From Gaiellasilicea sp963806955 (GTDB lineage Bacteria; Actinomycetota; Thermoleophilia; Gaiellales; Gaiellaceae), in contig CAWDZG010000001.1 of the NCBI GenBank assembly GCA_963806955.1, positions 558,001 through 622,000 on the forward strand: a DNA stretch of 64,000 nucleotides, given 5' to 3'. Position numbers and translations under genes: made by a program. Under the pieces are notes generated by a model. It was given only the letters and a program-made list of their open reading frames with translations. It was not told the origin of the DNA and searched no databases. Each line of letters opens with the position of its first letter. Position 1 is the stretch's first letter. Of the stretch, positions 34,219-42,984 are shown in pieces.

Positions 34219-35129
34219 GCTGCTTCAACTCCTTTGATCAGGGCCACGATGGCCTCGTTGAGGGGGGTCGGGACGCCGTGCTCGCGCCCGAAGCGGACGA
34301 TGCCGCCGTTCAGCCAGTCGACCTCTGTCGGTCGCTTCGCCTCGATGTCCTGGAGCATCGACGCCTTGTGCCCGTAGGCCACCTCGGGCTTCGCGGCGTG
34401 GTCGATCAGCGCCTCCGGATCGGCGTCGAGCTCGATCCCCTGCGCAGCCGCAACGGCCTTGCCCTCGTCGACGAGGCCGCTGACGAGCCGCCGCAGGTCC
34501 GGCCGCTCGCAGACGCGGCCGTGCGTCAGGCCCGTGAGGGCGCCGATCGGATTGGTCGAGGCGTTGAAGATCACCTTGCGCCACTGAGCACCGCGTGCGT
34601 CCTCGACCGCCGTGGTCGGCATGCCGCCGCGCGTGCAGGCCTCGGCGAGGCGCGCGATCTCCTCCCCGCCGGCCGGCTTCGGCTCGAACGGGCCGAACGT
34701 CGTGTCGCCCTTGACGTCCCACTGCACGACGCCCGGCTCGAGGATCTTCCCGGCCGGGAACGTCGTGCCGCGGATCACACGCGCCGCGAAGGGCGCGATC
34801 GTCTCCTCGTTGCCGACGCCGTTCTGGACGGAGGCGACGGCGCCGTCGGCGAATGCGTGCGCGGTCGCCGCGATCGCCGCCTCGGTGTGCATCGCCTTCG
34901 TCGCGACGATGCCGAAGTCGCACGGGGGCAGCGAGGACGCGTCGCTCGTCGCCCGGATTCCCTTTCCGTGCACGTCGCCCGCACCCGTCAGCCGTAGGCC
35001 GTCGGCGTTGATCGCGTCGACGTGCGCCTGCGCGAGGTCGTAGGCCCACACTTCGACGTCATCGAGCGAGGCGAGGTTGGCGGCAAAGAGCGACCCCACG
35101 GCGCCGCAGCCGACGATGCACACTCTCAA
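34203..35129 (-). CDS. Ketopantoate reductase family (PanE/ApbA-like) protein, copy 1
   Basis: A 308-residue NADPH-dependent 2-oxoacid reductase. The N-terminal Rossmann motif is CIVGCGAVGSLFAANL; VKGDTTFGPF, ASTNPIGALTGLTHG and the C-terminal KASMLQDIEAKRPTEVDWLNG are family signatures, the last shared with copy 2. Classical PanE makes pantoate, but two copies within a catabolic operon suggest another 2-oxo substrate. It overlaps livM by 4 nt. Confidence 0.85.
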   Translation of the reverse strand: MRVCIVGCGAVGSLFAANLASLDDVEVWAYDLAQAHVDAINADGLRLTGAGDVHGKGIRATSDASSLPPCDFGIVATKAMHTEAAIAATAHAFADGAVASVQNGVGNEETIAPFAARVIRGTTFPAGKILEPGVVQWDVKGDTTFGPFEPKPAGGEEIARLAEACTRGGMPTTAVEDARGAQWRKVIFNASTNPIGALTGLTHGRVCERPDLRRLVSGLVDEGKAVAAAQGIELDADPEALIDHAAKPEVAYGHKASMLQDIEAKRPTEVDWLNGGIVRFGREHGVPTPLNEAIVALIKGVEAAWTQS

Positions 35130-36124
35130 TTCGACCTCCTCCTCGGTAGAGACAACTCGCGCCCGCCCGTGATTCCGGCGGGCCGGAGCACGAGTACGAG
35201 CGCCATCATGGCGCCGACGACGACGAGCCTGGTGCCGGAAGGCGCATCCCAGAGGAAGGTGCCGTCCTCGGCCTTCGCGAGCAGCGAGTCGAGCCCACTG
35301 ACCGCGAGTGCGCCGACGACGGCGCCCCAGAGGCTTGCGATCCCGCCGACGACGAGCATTGCGAGGGTCAGGAAGGTGAGCTCGAGATAGACCTGCTCCG
35401 TCGTGATCGAGCCGAGCATGTGCACGTACAGCCCGCCCGCGAAGCCCGCGAGCGCCCCGGAGAGCGTGAAGGCGCCGAGCCGCTGCCGGTGGACACTGAC
35501 GCCGACCGCCTGCGCGGCGGCCGCGTCCTCACGCGTCGCCCGCAACAGCCGGCCCGGGCGGCTCAGCCCGTAGAGCCACGCGGCGAGCACGACGGCGAGC
35601 GCGCCGAGCGTCGCCTGCAGAGCGCCGGTCGTCTCGGGGACGAGCGAGAGCGTCGTCGCGCCCGGCCCGATCGACGTCCACTCGCGCAGGAGGTTGTGCG
35701 TCACCTCCAGCACGGCGAAGGTCGCGATCCCGGCCGCGAGGCCGGAGAGCCGCATCAAGGGCATCCCGACCAGGAAGGCGAACACGCCGCCGACGGCGGC
35801 CGCGATCGCGAGCGAGGTGAGGTTGCCCAACGTGGTGTCGCGCAGGAACGGAAAGAGGTCGGGGAGCACGAACGCCTTCGACTGCGAGGGCACGGTCAGG
35901 ACGCCGGCGGCGAATGCGCCGACCGCGACGAAGCTGATCTGCCCGAACGAGAGCACGCCCGAGTTGCCGACGAAGACGTAGATGGCAACGACCATGGCGA
36001 CCGCGACGAGGGCGCTCAGGTAGTGGATCTCGTTCGCGCGGGAAGCGGTCGCGGCGAGCACCCCCACGATCACGACGAGGATCGCGGGCACGATCAGCCC
36101 GAGCGCGGTGTCGCCGCGCTTCAC
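35126..36124 (-). CDS. livM: Branched-chain amino acid-type ABC transporter permease (LivM)
   Basis: A 332-residue integral membrane protein with about nine to ten helices. NSGVLSFGQISFVAVGAF and the EAA-like loop (RLGAFTLSGALAGFAGGLYVHML, LTLAMLVVGGIASLWGAVVGA) are LivM features. It forms the pore with LivH. Four-nt overlaps on both sides place it in the importer operon. Liv-type systems also carry amides, urea and aromatic acids, so the substrate need not be an amino acid. Confidence 0.9.
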   Translation of the reverse strand: MKRGDTALGLIVPAILVVIVGVLAATASRANEIHYLSALVAVAMVVAIYVFVGNSGVLSFGQISFVAVGAFAAGVLTVPSQSKAFVLPDLFPFLRDTTLGNLTSLAIAAAVGGVFAFLVGMPLMRLSGLAAGIATFAVLEVTHNLLREWTSIGPGATTLSLVPETTGALQATLGALAVVLAAWLYGLSRPGRLLRATREDAAAAQAVGVSVHRQRLGAFTLSGALAGFAGGLYVHMLGSITTEQVYLELTFLTLAMLVVGGIASLWGAVVGALAVSGLDSLLAKAEDGTFLWDAPSGTRLVVVGAMMALVLVLRPAGITGGRELSLPRRRSN

Positions 36125-37026
36125 ACGCGCTCCACCGCTGGGCCTCGGGCAAAGAGACCCGCGGGCCGCAGCAGCAGGACGAGGATCACGAGCGCGAAGA
36201 CGGCCGACGGCAGGAAGACCGTCTTGTCGGTGGGCAGCGCCCCGTTGATGACGCCGCTCGCGAAGCCGATCGCGAAGCCACCGAGCGTCGCCGTCCAGAG
36301 CCGGTCGATGCCGCCCACGACGACGCCGACCAGCACGACGATCGTCTCCTTGAGCGCGAAGTTGGGCGCGACGAGCGGCGACTGCACGGTCAGGATCACC
36401 GCGACCGTGGCCGCCAGCAGGCCGGAGAGGAGGACGGCGAGCCCGATCACGCGGTCGGCCTGCACGCCGAGCAGGCGCGCCGTGCGGAAGTCGGCCGACG
36501 CTGCCCGCATGTGCAGCCCGATCGTCGTCCGCGCCAGCAGGAGCGCAAGCAGGCCGAGCGCCACACCCGCCACCACGACGGCGACGATCGTCACCTTGCG
36601 AACGTCGACGCCGCCGATCGAGACCGCCTGGTTGAGCCCGCCGAGCGACCGCGCCGCCTCGCCGATCGTGCCGTCACGGACGTCGAGGACGAGCGCGACG
36701 CTCTGGAGCAGGAACGCGATCGCGAAGGTGGTCACGAGCATCACGGCGGGCGACTGGGTGCGCAGCGGCCGGAAGACGGATCGTTCGAGCGCGAGCGAGA
36801 GGGCGAGGACGACCGCGAAGCAGGCGGCGATGCTGGCGGCAGCGGGCCAGTCGGACGTGAACGCGAGCGTGTAGGCGCCCGCCATCACCAGCTGGCCGTA
36901 CGCGAAGTTGACGAGCCGGAGCACGCCGAAGACGAGCCCGATCCCGACCGCCATCAGGGCGTAGACGGCGCCGAGGCCGACGGCGTCGACGAGCGTCTGG
37001 GCGTTGATGGAGGCGACGACGCTCAT
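36121..37026 (-). CDS. livH: Branched-chain amino acid-type ABC transporter permease (LivH)
   Basis: A 301-residue membrane protein with LivH signatures: GAVYALMAVGIGLVFGVLRLVNFAYGQ split over the first helices, LLGVQADRVIGLAVLLSGLLA and a C-terminal ALVILVLLLRPAGLFA. It pairs with LivM. GTG/ATG choice follows the annotated frame start at 37026, overlapping the livF stop by 4 nt. Confidence 0.9.
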   Translation of the reverse strand: MSVVASINAQTLVDAVGLGAVYALMAVGIGLVFGVLRLVNFAYGQLVMAGAYTLAFTSDWPAAASIAACFAVVLALSLALERSVFRPLRTQSPAVMLVTTFAIAFLLQSVALVLDVRDGTIGEAARSLGGLNQAVSIGGVDVRKVTIVAVVVAGVALGLLALLLARTTIGLHMRAASADFRTARLLGVQADRVIGLAVLLSGLLAATVAVILTVQSPLVAPNFALKETIVVLVGVVVGGIDRLWTATLGGFAIGFASGVINGALPTDKTVFLPSAVFALVILVLLLRPAGLFARGPAVERV

Positions 37027-37733
37027 GCGAGGTAGGCGGCGACGAGCGCGCGCGTGTCGTCGGCGTCGGCGGGGGCGAGCGTCGTGCGCAGCCGCCCGTT
37101 CGCGAGCACGTGCGTCCGGTCACAGAAGGCGACCGTCCGGCGCGCCCTCTGCTCGACGAGCAGCACCGTCACGCCGCGCTCGCGGATCGTGGCGAGCGCG
37201 GCGAAGACGGTGTCGACGACCGCAGGGGCGAGCCCGAGTGACGGCTCGTCGAGCAGGAGCAGGCGCGGCCCTGCGACCAGCGCCCGGCCGATCGCGAGCT
37301 GCTGCTGCTGGCCGCCCGAGAGCGCTCCCGCCGGACGCTTGCGGTACTCGGCGAGCATGGGAAAGAGCGCGAGCACCTCCGCGAGCGCCTCGTCCGCCCC
37401 CTCGTCCTGCCGGGCGGCCAGCCCGAGCCGGAGGTTCTCCTCGACGCTGAAGCCGCCGTAGATCCGGCGCCCCTCGGGGACGAGCGCGATCCCGGCGCGT
37501 GCGACCTGCTCGGGCGCAAGGCCCGCGAGCGGCCGCCCGGCGAGCCGGATCGAGCCCGTGTGGAGCGGCAGCGCTCCCATCACCGCGTGCAGCGTCGTCG
37601 ACTTGCCGGCGCCGTTGGGGCCGATCAGCCCGACGATCTCCCCGGGGGCGACGGCGAAGGAGAGGTCGCGGAGCGCAGACACGGTCCCGTAGCGAACCTC
37701 GACTCCCTCGAGCTCGAGCAGCGGCTCAGACAC
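37023..37733 (-). CDS. livF: ABC transporter ATP-binding protein (LivF)
   Basis: A 236-residue nucleotide-binding subunit: Walker A GPNGAGKST, signature LSGGQQQQLAIGRAL, Walker B LLLLDEPSLGLAP and the LivF-type PEGRRIYGGFSVEENLRLG. It powers the importer together with LivG. It overlaps livG by 8 nt. Confidence 0.93.
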   Translation of the reverse strand: MSEPLLELEGVEVRYGTVSALRDLSFAVAPGEIVGLIGPNGAGKSTTLHAVMGALPLHTGSIRLAGRPLAGLAPEQVARAGIALVPEGRRIYGGFSVEENLRLGLAARQDEGADEALAEVLALFPMLAEYRKRPAGALSGGQQQQLAIGRALVAGPRLLLLDEPSLGLAPAVVDTVFAALATIRERGVTVLLVEQRARRTVAFCDRTHVLANGRLRTTLAPADADDTRALVAAYLA

Positions 37734-38496
37734 CGGCAGCGACCGCGCTCTCGCCCAGGTAGGCCGACATCACCTCCGCGTTGGCGCGGATCTGGGCCGG
37801 GGTTCCCTCCGCGAGCGTCCGGCCCTGGTCGAGCACGGAGATGCGGTCGCACACGTCCATCACGAGCGCCATGTTGTGGTCGATCAGCAGCACACCGGCG
37901 TCGTGGTCGTCGCGGACCGACCGCACGGCAGCGGCGAGCGCGGGCACCTCCGCCTCGGGCAGCCCGGCGGCCGGCTCGTCGAGGAGGACGTAGCGTGGCT
38001 CGGTCGCCAGGGCACGCGCCACGCCCAGGCGGCGCTCGTCGCCGTGGGCGAGCGTGCCGGCGGGCAGCTCGGCGTAGGCCGCGAGCCCGAGCAGCGCGAG
38101 CAGCTCGCCCGCACGGTCTCGCGCCTCGCGCGCCGAGGCGCCGCAGCCGAGCGCGCCGACCTCGACGTTCTCGCGCACCGAGAGCTCGCGGAACGAGCGG
38201 CTGTGCTGGAACGTGCGGGCGAGGCCGGCCCGCCCGCGCCGGTGCGCGCTCCACCCGGTGATCTCGTGCCCGTCGAGCTCGACCGTGCCCTCGTCGGGGA
38301 GGTCGAACCCGGTGAGGACGTTGACGAGCGTCGACTTGCCGGCGCCGTTCGAGCCGATCAGGCCGACGACCTCGTGCCGCCGCACCTCGAGGGTCACGTC
38401 GTGCAGCGCCTGCACGCCGCTGAAGGAACGGGAGATGGAGGAGGCCCGGAGCGCTCCGGGCCTCCTCTCACCGTCGGGGACGGGACGTTCGCTCAA
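37726..38496 (-). CDS. livG: ABC transporter ATP-binding protein (LivG)
   Basis: A 256-residue subunit with Walker A GSNGAGKST, LARTFQHSRSFRELSVRENV (LivG-specific), Walker B YVLLDEPAAGLPEAE and LLIDHNMALVMDVCDRI. The signature motif is altered: LAHGDERRLGVARAL in place of LS(Y/H)GxQR. TTG 38496 overlaps the binding-protein stop as TTGA. The variant signature is at the position that normally contacts ATP, though LivG proteins often have LSYGxQR. Confidence 0.9.
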   Translation of the reverse strand: MSERPVPDGERRPGALRASSISRSFSGVQALHDVTLEVRRHEVVGLIGSNGAGKSTLVNVLTGFDLPDEGTVELDGHEITGWSAHRRGRAGLARTFQHSRSFRELSVRENVEVGALGCGASAREARDRAGELLALLGLAAYAELPAGTLAHGDERRLGVARALATEPRYVLLDEPAAGLPEAEVPALAAAVRSVRDDHDAGVLLIDHNMALVMDVCDRISVLDQGRTLAEGTPAQIRANAEVMSAYLGESAVAAGV

Positions 38497-39755
38497 CCCG
38501 CGATGTCGGGGACGACCTTCGCGGTGACGGGCCCGACGTAGCTGCCCTCGTTCTTGTCGACCTTGATCACGCGGTACTCGCGACCGAAGACCGTGTGCAG
38601 CTCCGGGGAGAAGTTGACGTTCCCGGAGATCGTCTCCACGGAGGAGAACTGCTCCATCTCCGCCGCCAGGGCTTCGCCGTCGAGGGAGCCGCCCGCCCGC
38701 TCGATCGCGGTGGCGACGCCGTCGATCGCGGCCGCGCCCGTGATGAAGCCGCCGGTCCCCGGCGCGGCGTTCGCCTCGCCGAGCTTCGCGATCAGATCCT
38801 TGACGTCCGAGCTCGGATCGTCGCCGAACACCGAGGCGAAGGTGACGGCGTAGTAGTTCGTCACCTGCGGGTTCTTCGTCACCCAGTAGGTGCCGTCGCC
38901 GGCCCACGAGTTGAGGATCGGCGTCTCGTTCTTCAGCGAGCGGATGCCCGAGACGAGCGCCGGCAGCTCACCGAACGCCGTCGACGTGACGATCACGTCC
39001 GCCGTGGCGGCATTGAGCCGGCTCACCGCGGCCTGGACGTTGTTCGCTCCCGTGGCGTACGTCTCTTTCGCGGCGATCGTGCCGCCGAGCTCGGTGAAGC
39101 GCGCCTCGAAGGCCTGGACCACGTTCTTGAAGTAGACGAGCAGCGTGTTCGTCGCGAGCGCGGCGCTCTGCCAGCCCTGCTCCCACGCGAACTCGGCCAT
39201 CGCGGAGCCCTCGTCCTGTGCCGCGTTGCCGAAGCTGAACGCGAGCTTCCCCTTCTCGCCGAAGCGGTTCGGGCCCATCTGGTCGGTGCCGATGCACGGC
39301 GCGATCGCAAGCTTGCCGTCGTTGATGGTCTCCTGCACGACCGGCGTGGCGAAGTCGACGTCGCACGTCACGAACATGATCTCCGCGCCGTTCCCGAGCA
39401 GGTCGTCGGCACAGGCCTTCGCCTTCGCGGGGTCGTTGTTCTGCGTGTCGCACGTGCGGATCTCGAACGGCCGCCCGTCGACGCCACCCTCCTCGTTCAG
39501 CTGCTCGACGCGGATCTTCGCTGCCGCGAGCGCCGGGCCGTCGAACGGGGCCATGTTCCCGCTCGAGTCGAACGCCCAGCCGATCACGATCGGCTCGCCG
39601 GTGGCGGGGCCGCCGGCTTCCTCGGTCGTCGCAGCCTCTGTCTCCGCCGTCGTCGCGTCACCCGACGCCTCGTCGTCGTCGCCGCCACACGCCGCGCCGC
39701 CCAGCGCGAGCAGCGCTACGAGCGCCGCCAGCGCAAACCATCGTCTTCCGTGCAT
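38493..39755 (-). CDS. ABC transporter substrate-binding lipoprotein (branched-chain amino acid type)
   Basis: A 420-residue periplasmic-binding-type protein, lipidated at Cys23 (LALGGAACGG), followed by an acidic/Thr linker and the type I fold. Segments include IVIGWAFDSSGNMAPFDGP, CDTQNNDPAKAKACADDLL and AAIDGVATAIERAGG. It delivers substrate to LivHM. The internal cysteine pair CDTQ/KACADD suggests a disulfide in the first lobe. ATG 39755 is clear. Confidence 0.9.
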   Translation of the reverse strand: MHGRRWFALAALVALLALGGAACGGDDDEASGDATTAETEAATTEEAGGPATGEPIVIGWAFDSSGNMAPFDGPALAAAKIRVEQLNEEGGVDGRPFEIRTCDTQNNDPAKAKACADDLLGNGAEIMFVTCDVDFATPVVQETINDGKLAIAPCIGTDQMGPNRFGEKGKLAFSFGNAAQDEGSAMAEFAWEQGWQSAALATNTLLVYFKNVVQAFEARFTELGGTIAAKETYATGANNVQAAVSRLNAATADVIVTSTAFGELPALVSGIRSLKNETPILNSWAGDGTYWVTKNPQVTNYYAVTFASVFGDDPSSDVKDLIAKLGEANAAPGTGGFITGAAAIDGVATAIERAGGSLDGEALAAEMEQFSSVETISGNVNFSPELHTVFGREYRVIKVDKNEGSYVGPVTAKVVPDIAG

Positions 39756-39772
39756 GCCTGCCTCCCTGTTGG

Positions 39773-40706
39773 TCACCCGGTCAGAAGCGTCCAGGACGCC
39801 TCCTTCGCCTTGATCAGTCGATACATCGCCCTGTGCAGTGGCACGTCCACGCCGAGCCGGTCCGCCTCGCCGACGAGCGAGCCTGTGATCAGGTCGATCT
39901 CCGTCGGCCGGCGCGCCTCCACGTCCTCGAGCATGGAGGGGTAGTGCGCGCTGCCACGGCGCGTCGCGAGCACGTTCATCTCCCACGGGTCCTCGTGCAG
40001 CTCGATCCCCGCCGCCGCCGCGACCGCCTTGCCCTCGTCGACGAGCGCGTGGACGAGGTGGCCGAGATCGGTCGGCTCGTCCTCGGCGGCAAAGTGCGGG
40101 TCGTGCGGCAGCCCGGTGAGCGCGGCGACGGCGTTCACGGTCGCGTTGAAGATCAGCTTCGACCACTGCGCCGGCTTCAGGTCGGGGAAGGCCCGCGCCT
40201 TCAGCCCCGAGCGCTCGATCAGCCCGGCCAGCTCCTCGACGCGCTCGAACGGCGATCCCGTTGTAGGGGCCGAGCCAGGTCTCGGTGTCGAGGATGTACT
40301 CGACGTGCGTGTCGTCGTGGCGGGTGCCGCTCATGAAGGTGACGCCCGAGACGAGCGGCCAGTCGCCGTGGCGGCGCACGATCTGCTCCGCGCCGAGCCC
40401 GTTCTGGACGGTGACGACGACCGCCTCCGGAAAGCGGCCCGCGAGCGATCCCGCTGCCTCGTCCAGCCCGGTCGCCTTCGTCGCCACGATCACGGCGTCG
40501 GGGTCGGGCAGCGCGGCCGGGTCGTCGGTCGCGTGGACGCGGCCGGTGAACTGCGCCCTGCCGCTGATCTCGAGTCCATCCGCTTCGAGCGCACGGGCGT
40601 GCTCCGGCCGCCGGGTCAGCACCCAGACGTCCGCCACCCGGCTCAGATGAGCCGCGTAGAGGCTGCCGATCGCACCGGCTCCGACAACGCAGACACGCTC
40701 GATCAT
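39773..40706 (-). CDS. Ketopantoate reductase family protein, copy 2 (frameshifted)
   Basis: N-terminal Rossmann domain (VCVVGAGAIGSLYAAHL, VIVATKATGLDEA) and C-terminal domain (MNAVAALTGLPHDP, YPSMLEDVEARRPTEIDLI) are in two frames. One extra base near 40256-40259 (C-run in the plus strand) separates TWLGPYNG from SPFERVEELAGLIERSGLKA. Paralogue of the copy at 34203. ATG 40706 is chosen because the promoter -10 box ends only 11 nt upstream. First gene of the importer operon. Confidence 0.82.
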
Positions 40707-40717
40707 CCCGACCACCG

Positions 40718-40747
40718 AGTATCCCGCGCCGGTGACATGTCAGTCAA
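40718..40747 (-). promoter_or_regulatory. Sigma70-like promoter of the importer operon with TGACATGTCA operator
   Basis: Minus strand: -35 TTGACT (40742-40747), 18-nt spacer, -10 GATACT (40718-40723). The palindrome TGACATGTCA (40733-40742) lies in the spacer next to the -35. The -10 is 11 nt from ATG, so the transcript would be nearly leaderless. The same palindrome occurs at the molybdenum hydroxylase promoter. Confidence 0.6.
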
Positions 40748-40754
40748 TGGCGCG

Positions 40755-41156
40755 TCACCCGGCCAGCACCGCCGTGCACTCGATCTCGATCAGCAGGCCC
40801 GGGACCGCGAGGCCCGTGATCCCGACGATCGTCTGCGCCGGATGGTCGGCGCCGCCGGTGACCTCGTCGATCGCGGCCGTGATCGTCTCGTACTCGGTCG
40901 GGCGCAGCGTGTAGATCGTGCGGCGGACGACGTCGTCCCAGCCGGCGCCGGCGGCGTGCAGTGCGATCTCGACGTTGCGCATCGCGGCCTTGGTCTGCTC
41001 GCCGAGGTCGTCGCCGCCGACGACGCCGAACTGCTGGTCGAGCGCGACCTGGCCGGCCAGGTGCACGACCTTCGTGCCGGTCGCGATGGCGACGTGGCTG
41101 AAACCGGGCGCAGGGTGCAGCGCCGGCGGGTTGACGAGCTCACGGTGATGGGACAT
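40755..41156 (-). CDS. ridA: RidA/YjgF family protein (2-iminoacid deaminase-like)
   Basis: A 133-residue Rid protein: HVAIATGTKVVHLAGQVALD, EQTKAAMRNVEIALHAAGA and LLIEIECTAVLAG. Members hydrolyse reactive imines or enamines released by PLP or flavin enzymes. The catalytic Arg of canonical RidA, normally just before the final strand, is not evident (GLAVPGLLIEIE), so this may be a non-canonical Rid subgroup. It overlaps the upstream aldolase gene by 17 nt. Confidence 0.85.
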   Translation of the reverse strand: MSHHRELVNPPALHPAPGFSHVAIATGTKVVHLAGQVALDQQFGVVGGDDLGEQTKAAMRNVEIALHAAGAGWDDVVRRTIYTLRPTEYETITAAIDEVTGGADHPAQTIVGITGLAVPGLLIEIECTAVLAG

Positions 41157-42333
41157 CTGCGGCTCCTTTCGCGATCAGGGTGCGGAGCTCGTCATCGGTG
41201 ACGAGCCGCCGCTTCTTCGTCCCGAGCGCCTTCACGGCAGCGAGCAGCTCCGGGAAGCGCTCCTCCGGGACGTCGAGCTCGAGCTCGGCGACCTTGAGGC
41301 GGATCGAGTCGAGGCCGCTCTTCTTCCCGAGCACGAGCCCGCGCTCGGCGCCGACGAGCGCTGACGAGTACGGCTCGATCGCGGGCGGGTCGTGGAACTG
41401 GCTCGCGACGGCGCCGCTCTCGCGGGTGAAGAGGTTGTCGCCAGTCAGCGGCGTCCACGGCGCGAGCTGGTAGCCCGAGCGTTCGCGCACGAGCGAGGCG
41501 AGCTCGCGAGCCTGCGCCAGGTCGAGCCGGGTCGGGATCCCGTAGAGGGCTTCGAGCGCGAGCGCGACCTCGAGCAGGTTCGCGTTGCCGGCGCGCTCCC
41601 CCATCCCGTTCACGGTCCCCTGCACCCACGTCGCCCCGGCCTGGACGGCGGCCACCGCGGCGGCGGTGGCGAGCCCGAAGTCGTCGTGGCCGTGCCAGTG
41701 GACGGGGACGTCGAGCCAGTCGACCGTCTGCCCGACGAGATACGCGGCGCCCTCGGGCGTCGCGACCCCGATCGTGTCGACGACGACCGCCTCCTGCGCG
41801 CCGGCCTCGACCGCGGCCTCGTAGGCGCGGCGGAAGTACGCGAGATCCGCCCGGGAGCCGTCGACGCCGAAGAAGGCGACCGTGATCCCCTCGCCCGCGG
41901 CGAACGAGACCGCCTTCCGAATCCGTCCGAGCATGTCCTCGTGCGAGACGCCGAGCGCGGCGAGCTTCGCGTCCGAGATCGGGCTCTCGATCACCGCGGC
42001 GCGCACACCCAGGCCGGCGAGCTGCTCGACGTCGGCCTGGACGGCGCGGGCGAAGCCCCAGACCTCGGCGCGCAGGCCCGCTTCGGCGATCAGCCGGATC
42101 GCCTCCTCGTCCTCGGCCGAGACGCGCGCGAAGCCGGCCTCGATCCGGTCGACACCCGCCGCGTCGAGCGCGCGGGCGATCTCGAGCTTGTCCTGCGGCG
42201 AGAGGACGACGCCGACCGTTTGCTCGCCGTCGCGGAGCGTCGTGTCGTAGAGCCCGACGGTGTCGTGCGACTGCGGCTCGAGCGCGCGCGCGTTCAATTC
42301 GCCCGTCCAGACCTTGTTGCGGTCGATCGTCAC
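41140..42333 (-). CDS. DRE-TIM acyl transferase/lyase (homocitrate / isopropylmalate synthase-like)
   Basis: A 397-residue TIM-barrel enzyme. LYDTTLRDGEQTVGV carries the metal Asp and catalytic Arg, HWHGHDDFG the metal HxH, and QGTVNGMGERAGNANL the C-terminal metal site. The size without a regulatory LeuA dimer domain resembles homocitrate synthase (NifV) or similar condensing enzymes. No nif or lysine genes surround it, so it may condense an oxoacid with acetyl-CoA or act as a lyase in the island. GTG 42333. Confidence 0.82.
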   Translation of the reverse strand: MTIDRNKVWTGELNARALEPQSHDTVGLYDTTLRDGEQTVGVVLSPQDKLEIARALDAAGVDRIEAGFARVSAEDEEAIRLIAEAGLRAEVWGFARAVQADVEQLAGLGVRAAVIESPISDAKLAALGVSHEDMLGRIRKAVSFAAGEGITVAFFGVDGSRADLAYFRRAYEAAVEAGAQEAVVVDTIGVATPEGAAYLVGQTVDWLDVPVHWHGHDDFGLATAAAVAAVQAGATWVQGTVNGMGERAGNANLLEVALALEALYGIPTRLDLAQARELASLVRERSGYQLAPWTPLTGDNLFTRESGAVASQFHDPPAIEPYSSALVGAERGLVLGKKSGLDSIRLKVAELELDVPEERFPELLAAVKALGTKKRRLVTDDELRTLIAKGAADVPSP

Positions 42334-42371
42334 GGCGCGACCATTTCCGGGCTGCGAGATACTGGCGTCCG

Positions 42372-42983
42372 GTGAGCGCGCTCGAGGTCCATCCGGTGAC
42401 GGCCTCCCGCTGGCAGGACCTCGTGGAGCTCTTCGAGAGACCGGGGCCGCGCGGCGCGTGGCCGCGGACCAGCGCCTGCTACTGCATGTTCTGGCGGCTG
42501 CCACCGGCCGAGTACGAAGCCGCCTTCCGCGAGCGGTCGCTGGAAAACGTCAGCGGTGGCCCTGCGAAGGCGGCGATGGCCGAGCTCGTGGCAGGCGGGA
42601 CAGTGCCGGGCCTCCTCGCCTACCGGGCAGGGGAGCCGGTCGGCTGGGTGTCCGTCTCGCCGCGGTCGCAGCTCGTCCGGCTCGAGCACACGACCCAGCT
42701 GCGCTCGAACGACGCGCCAGTGGACGAGAGGACCTGGTCGATCTCGTGCTTCTCCGTGCACCGCTCTCACGGGCGCTCGGGCGTCGGTGAGGCGCTGCTC
42801 GGAGCAGCGGTCGCGCATGCGGCCGAGCAGGGCGCTACCGGAATCGAGGGATACCCGGTGAAGGCCGGCAGTGTCGACCCCTACACCGGCTACGACACGA
42901 TGTTCGCCGAGGCCGGCTTTCGACTCGTCCTGGCCGGGCGTGGCAAGGGACGAGCGCTCTGGCGGCGCGAGGTTCGTCCCTGA
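42372..42983 (+). CDS. GNAT family N-acetyltransferase
   Basis: A 203-residue acetyltransferase: LLAYRAGEPVGWVSVSPRSQ, ISCFSVHRSHGRSGVGEALL (acetyl-CoA pyrophosphate loop) and the GNAT C-terminus TMFAEAGFRLVLAGRGKG. The N-terminal YCMFWRLPPAEYEAAFRER is typical of a subgroup of actinobacterial GNATs. The substrate is unknown. GTG 42372; it is the only plus-strand gene inside the minus-strand island. Confidence 0.8.
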   Translation: MSALEVHPVTASRWQDLVELFERPGPRGAWPRTSACYCMFWRLPPAEYEAAFRERSLENVSGGPAKAAMAELVAGGTVPGLLAYRAGEPVGWVSVSPRSQLVRLEHTTQLRSNDAPVDERTWSISCFSVHRSHGRSGVGEALLGAAVAHAAEQGATGIEGYPVKAGSVDPYTGYDTMFAEAGFRLVLAGRGKGRALWRREVRP

Positions 42984-42984
42984 C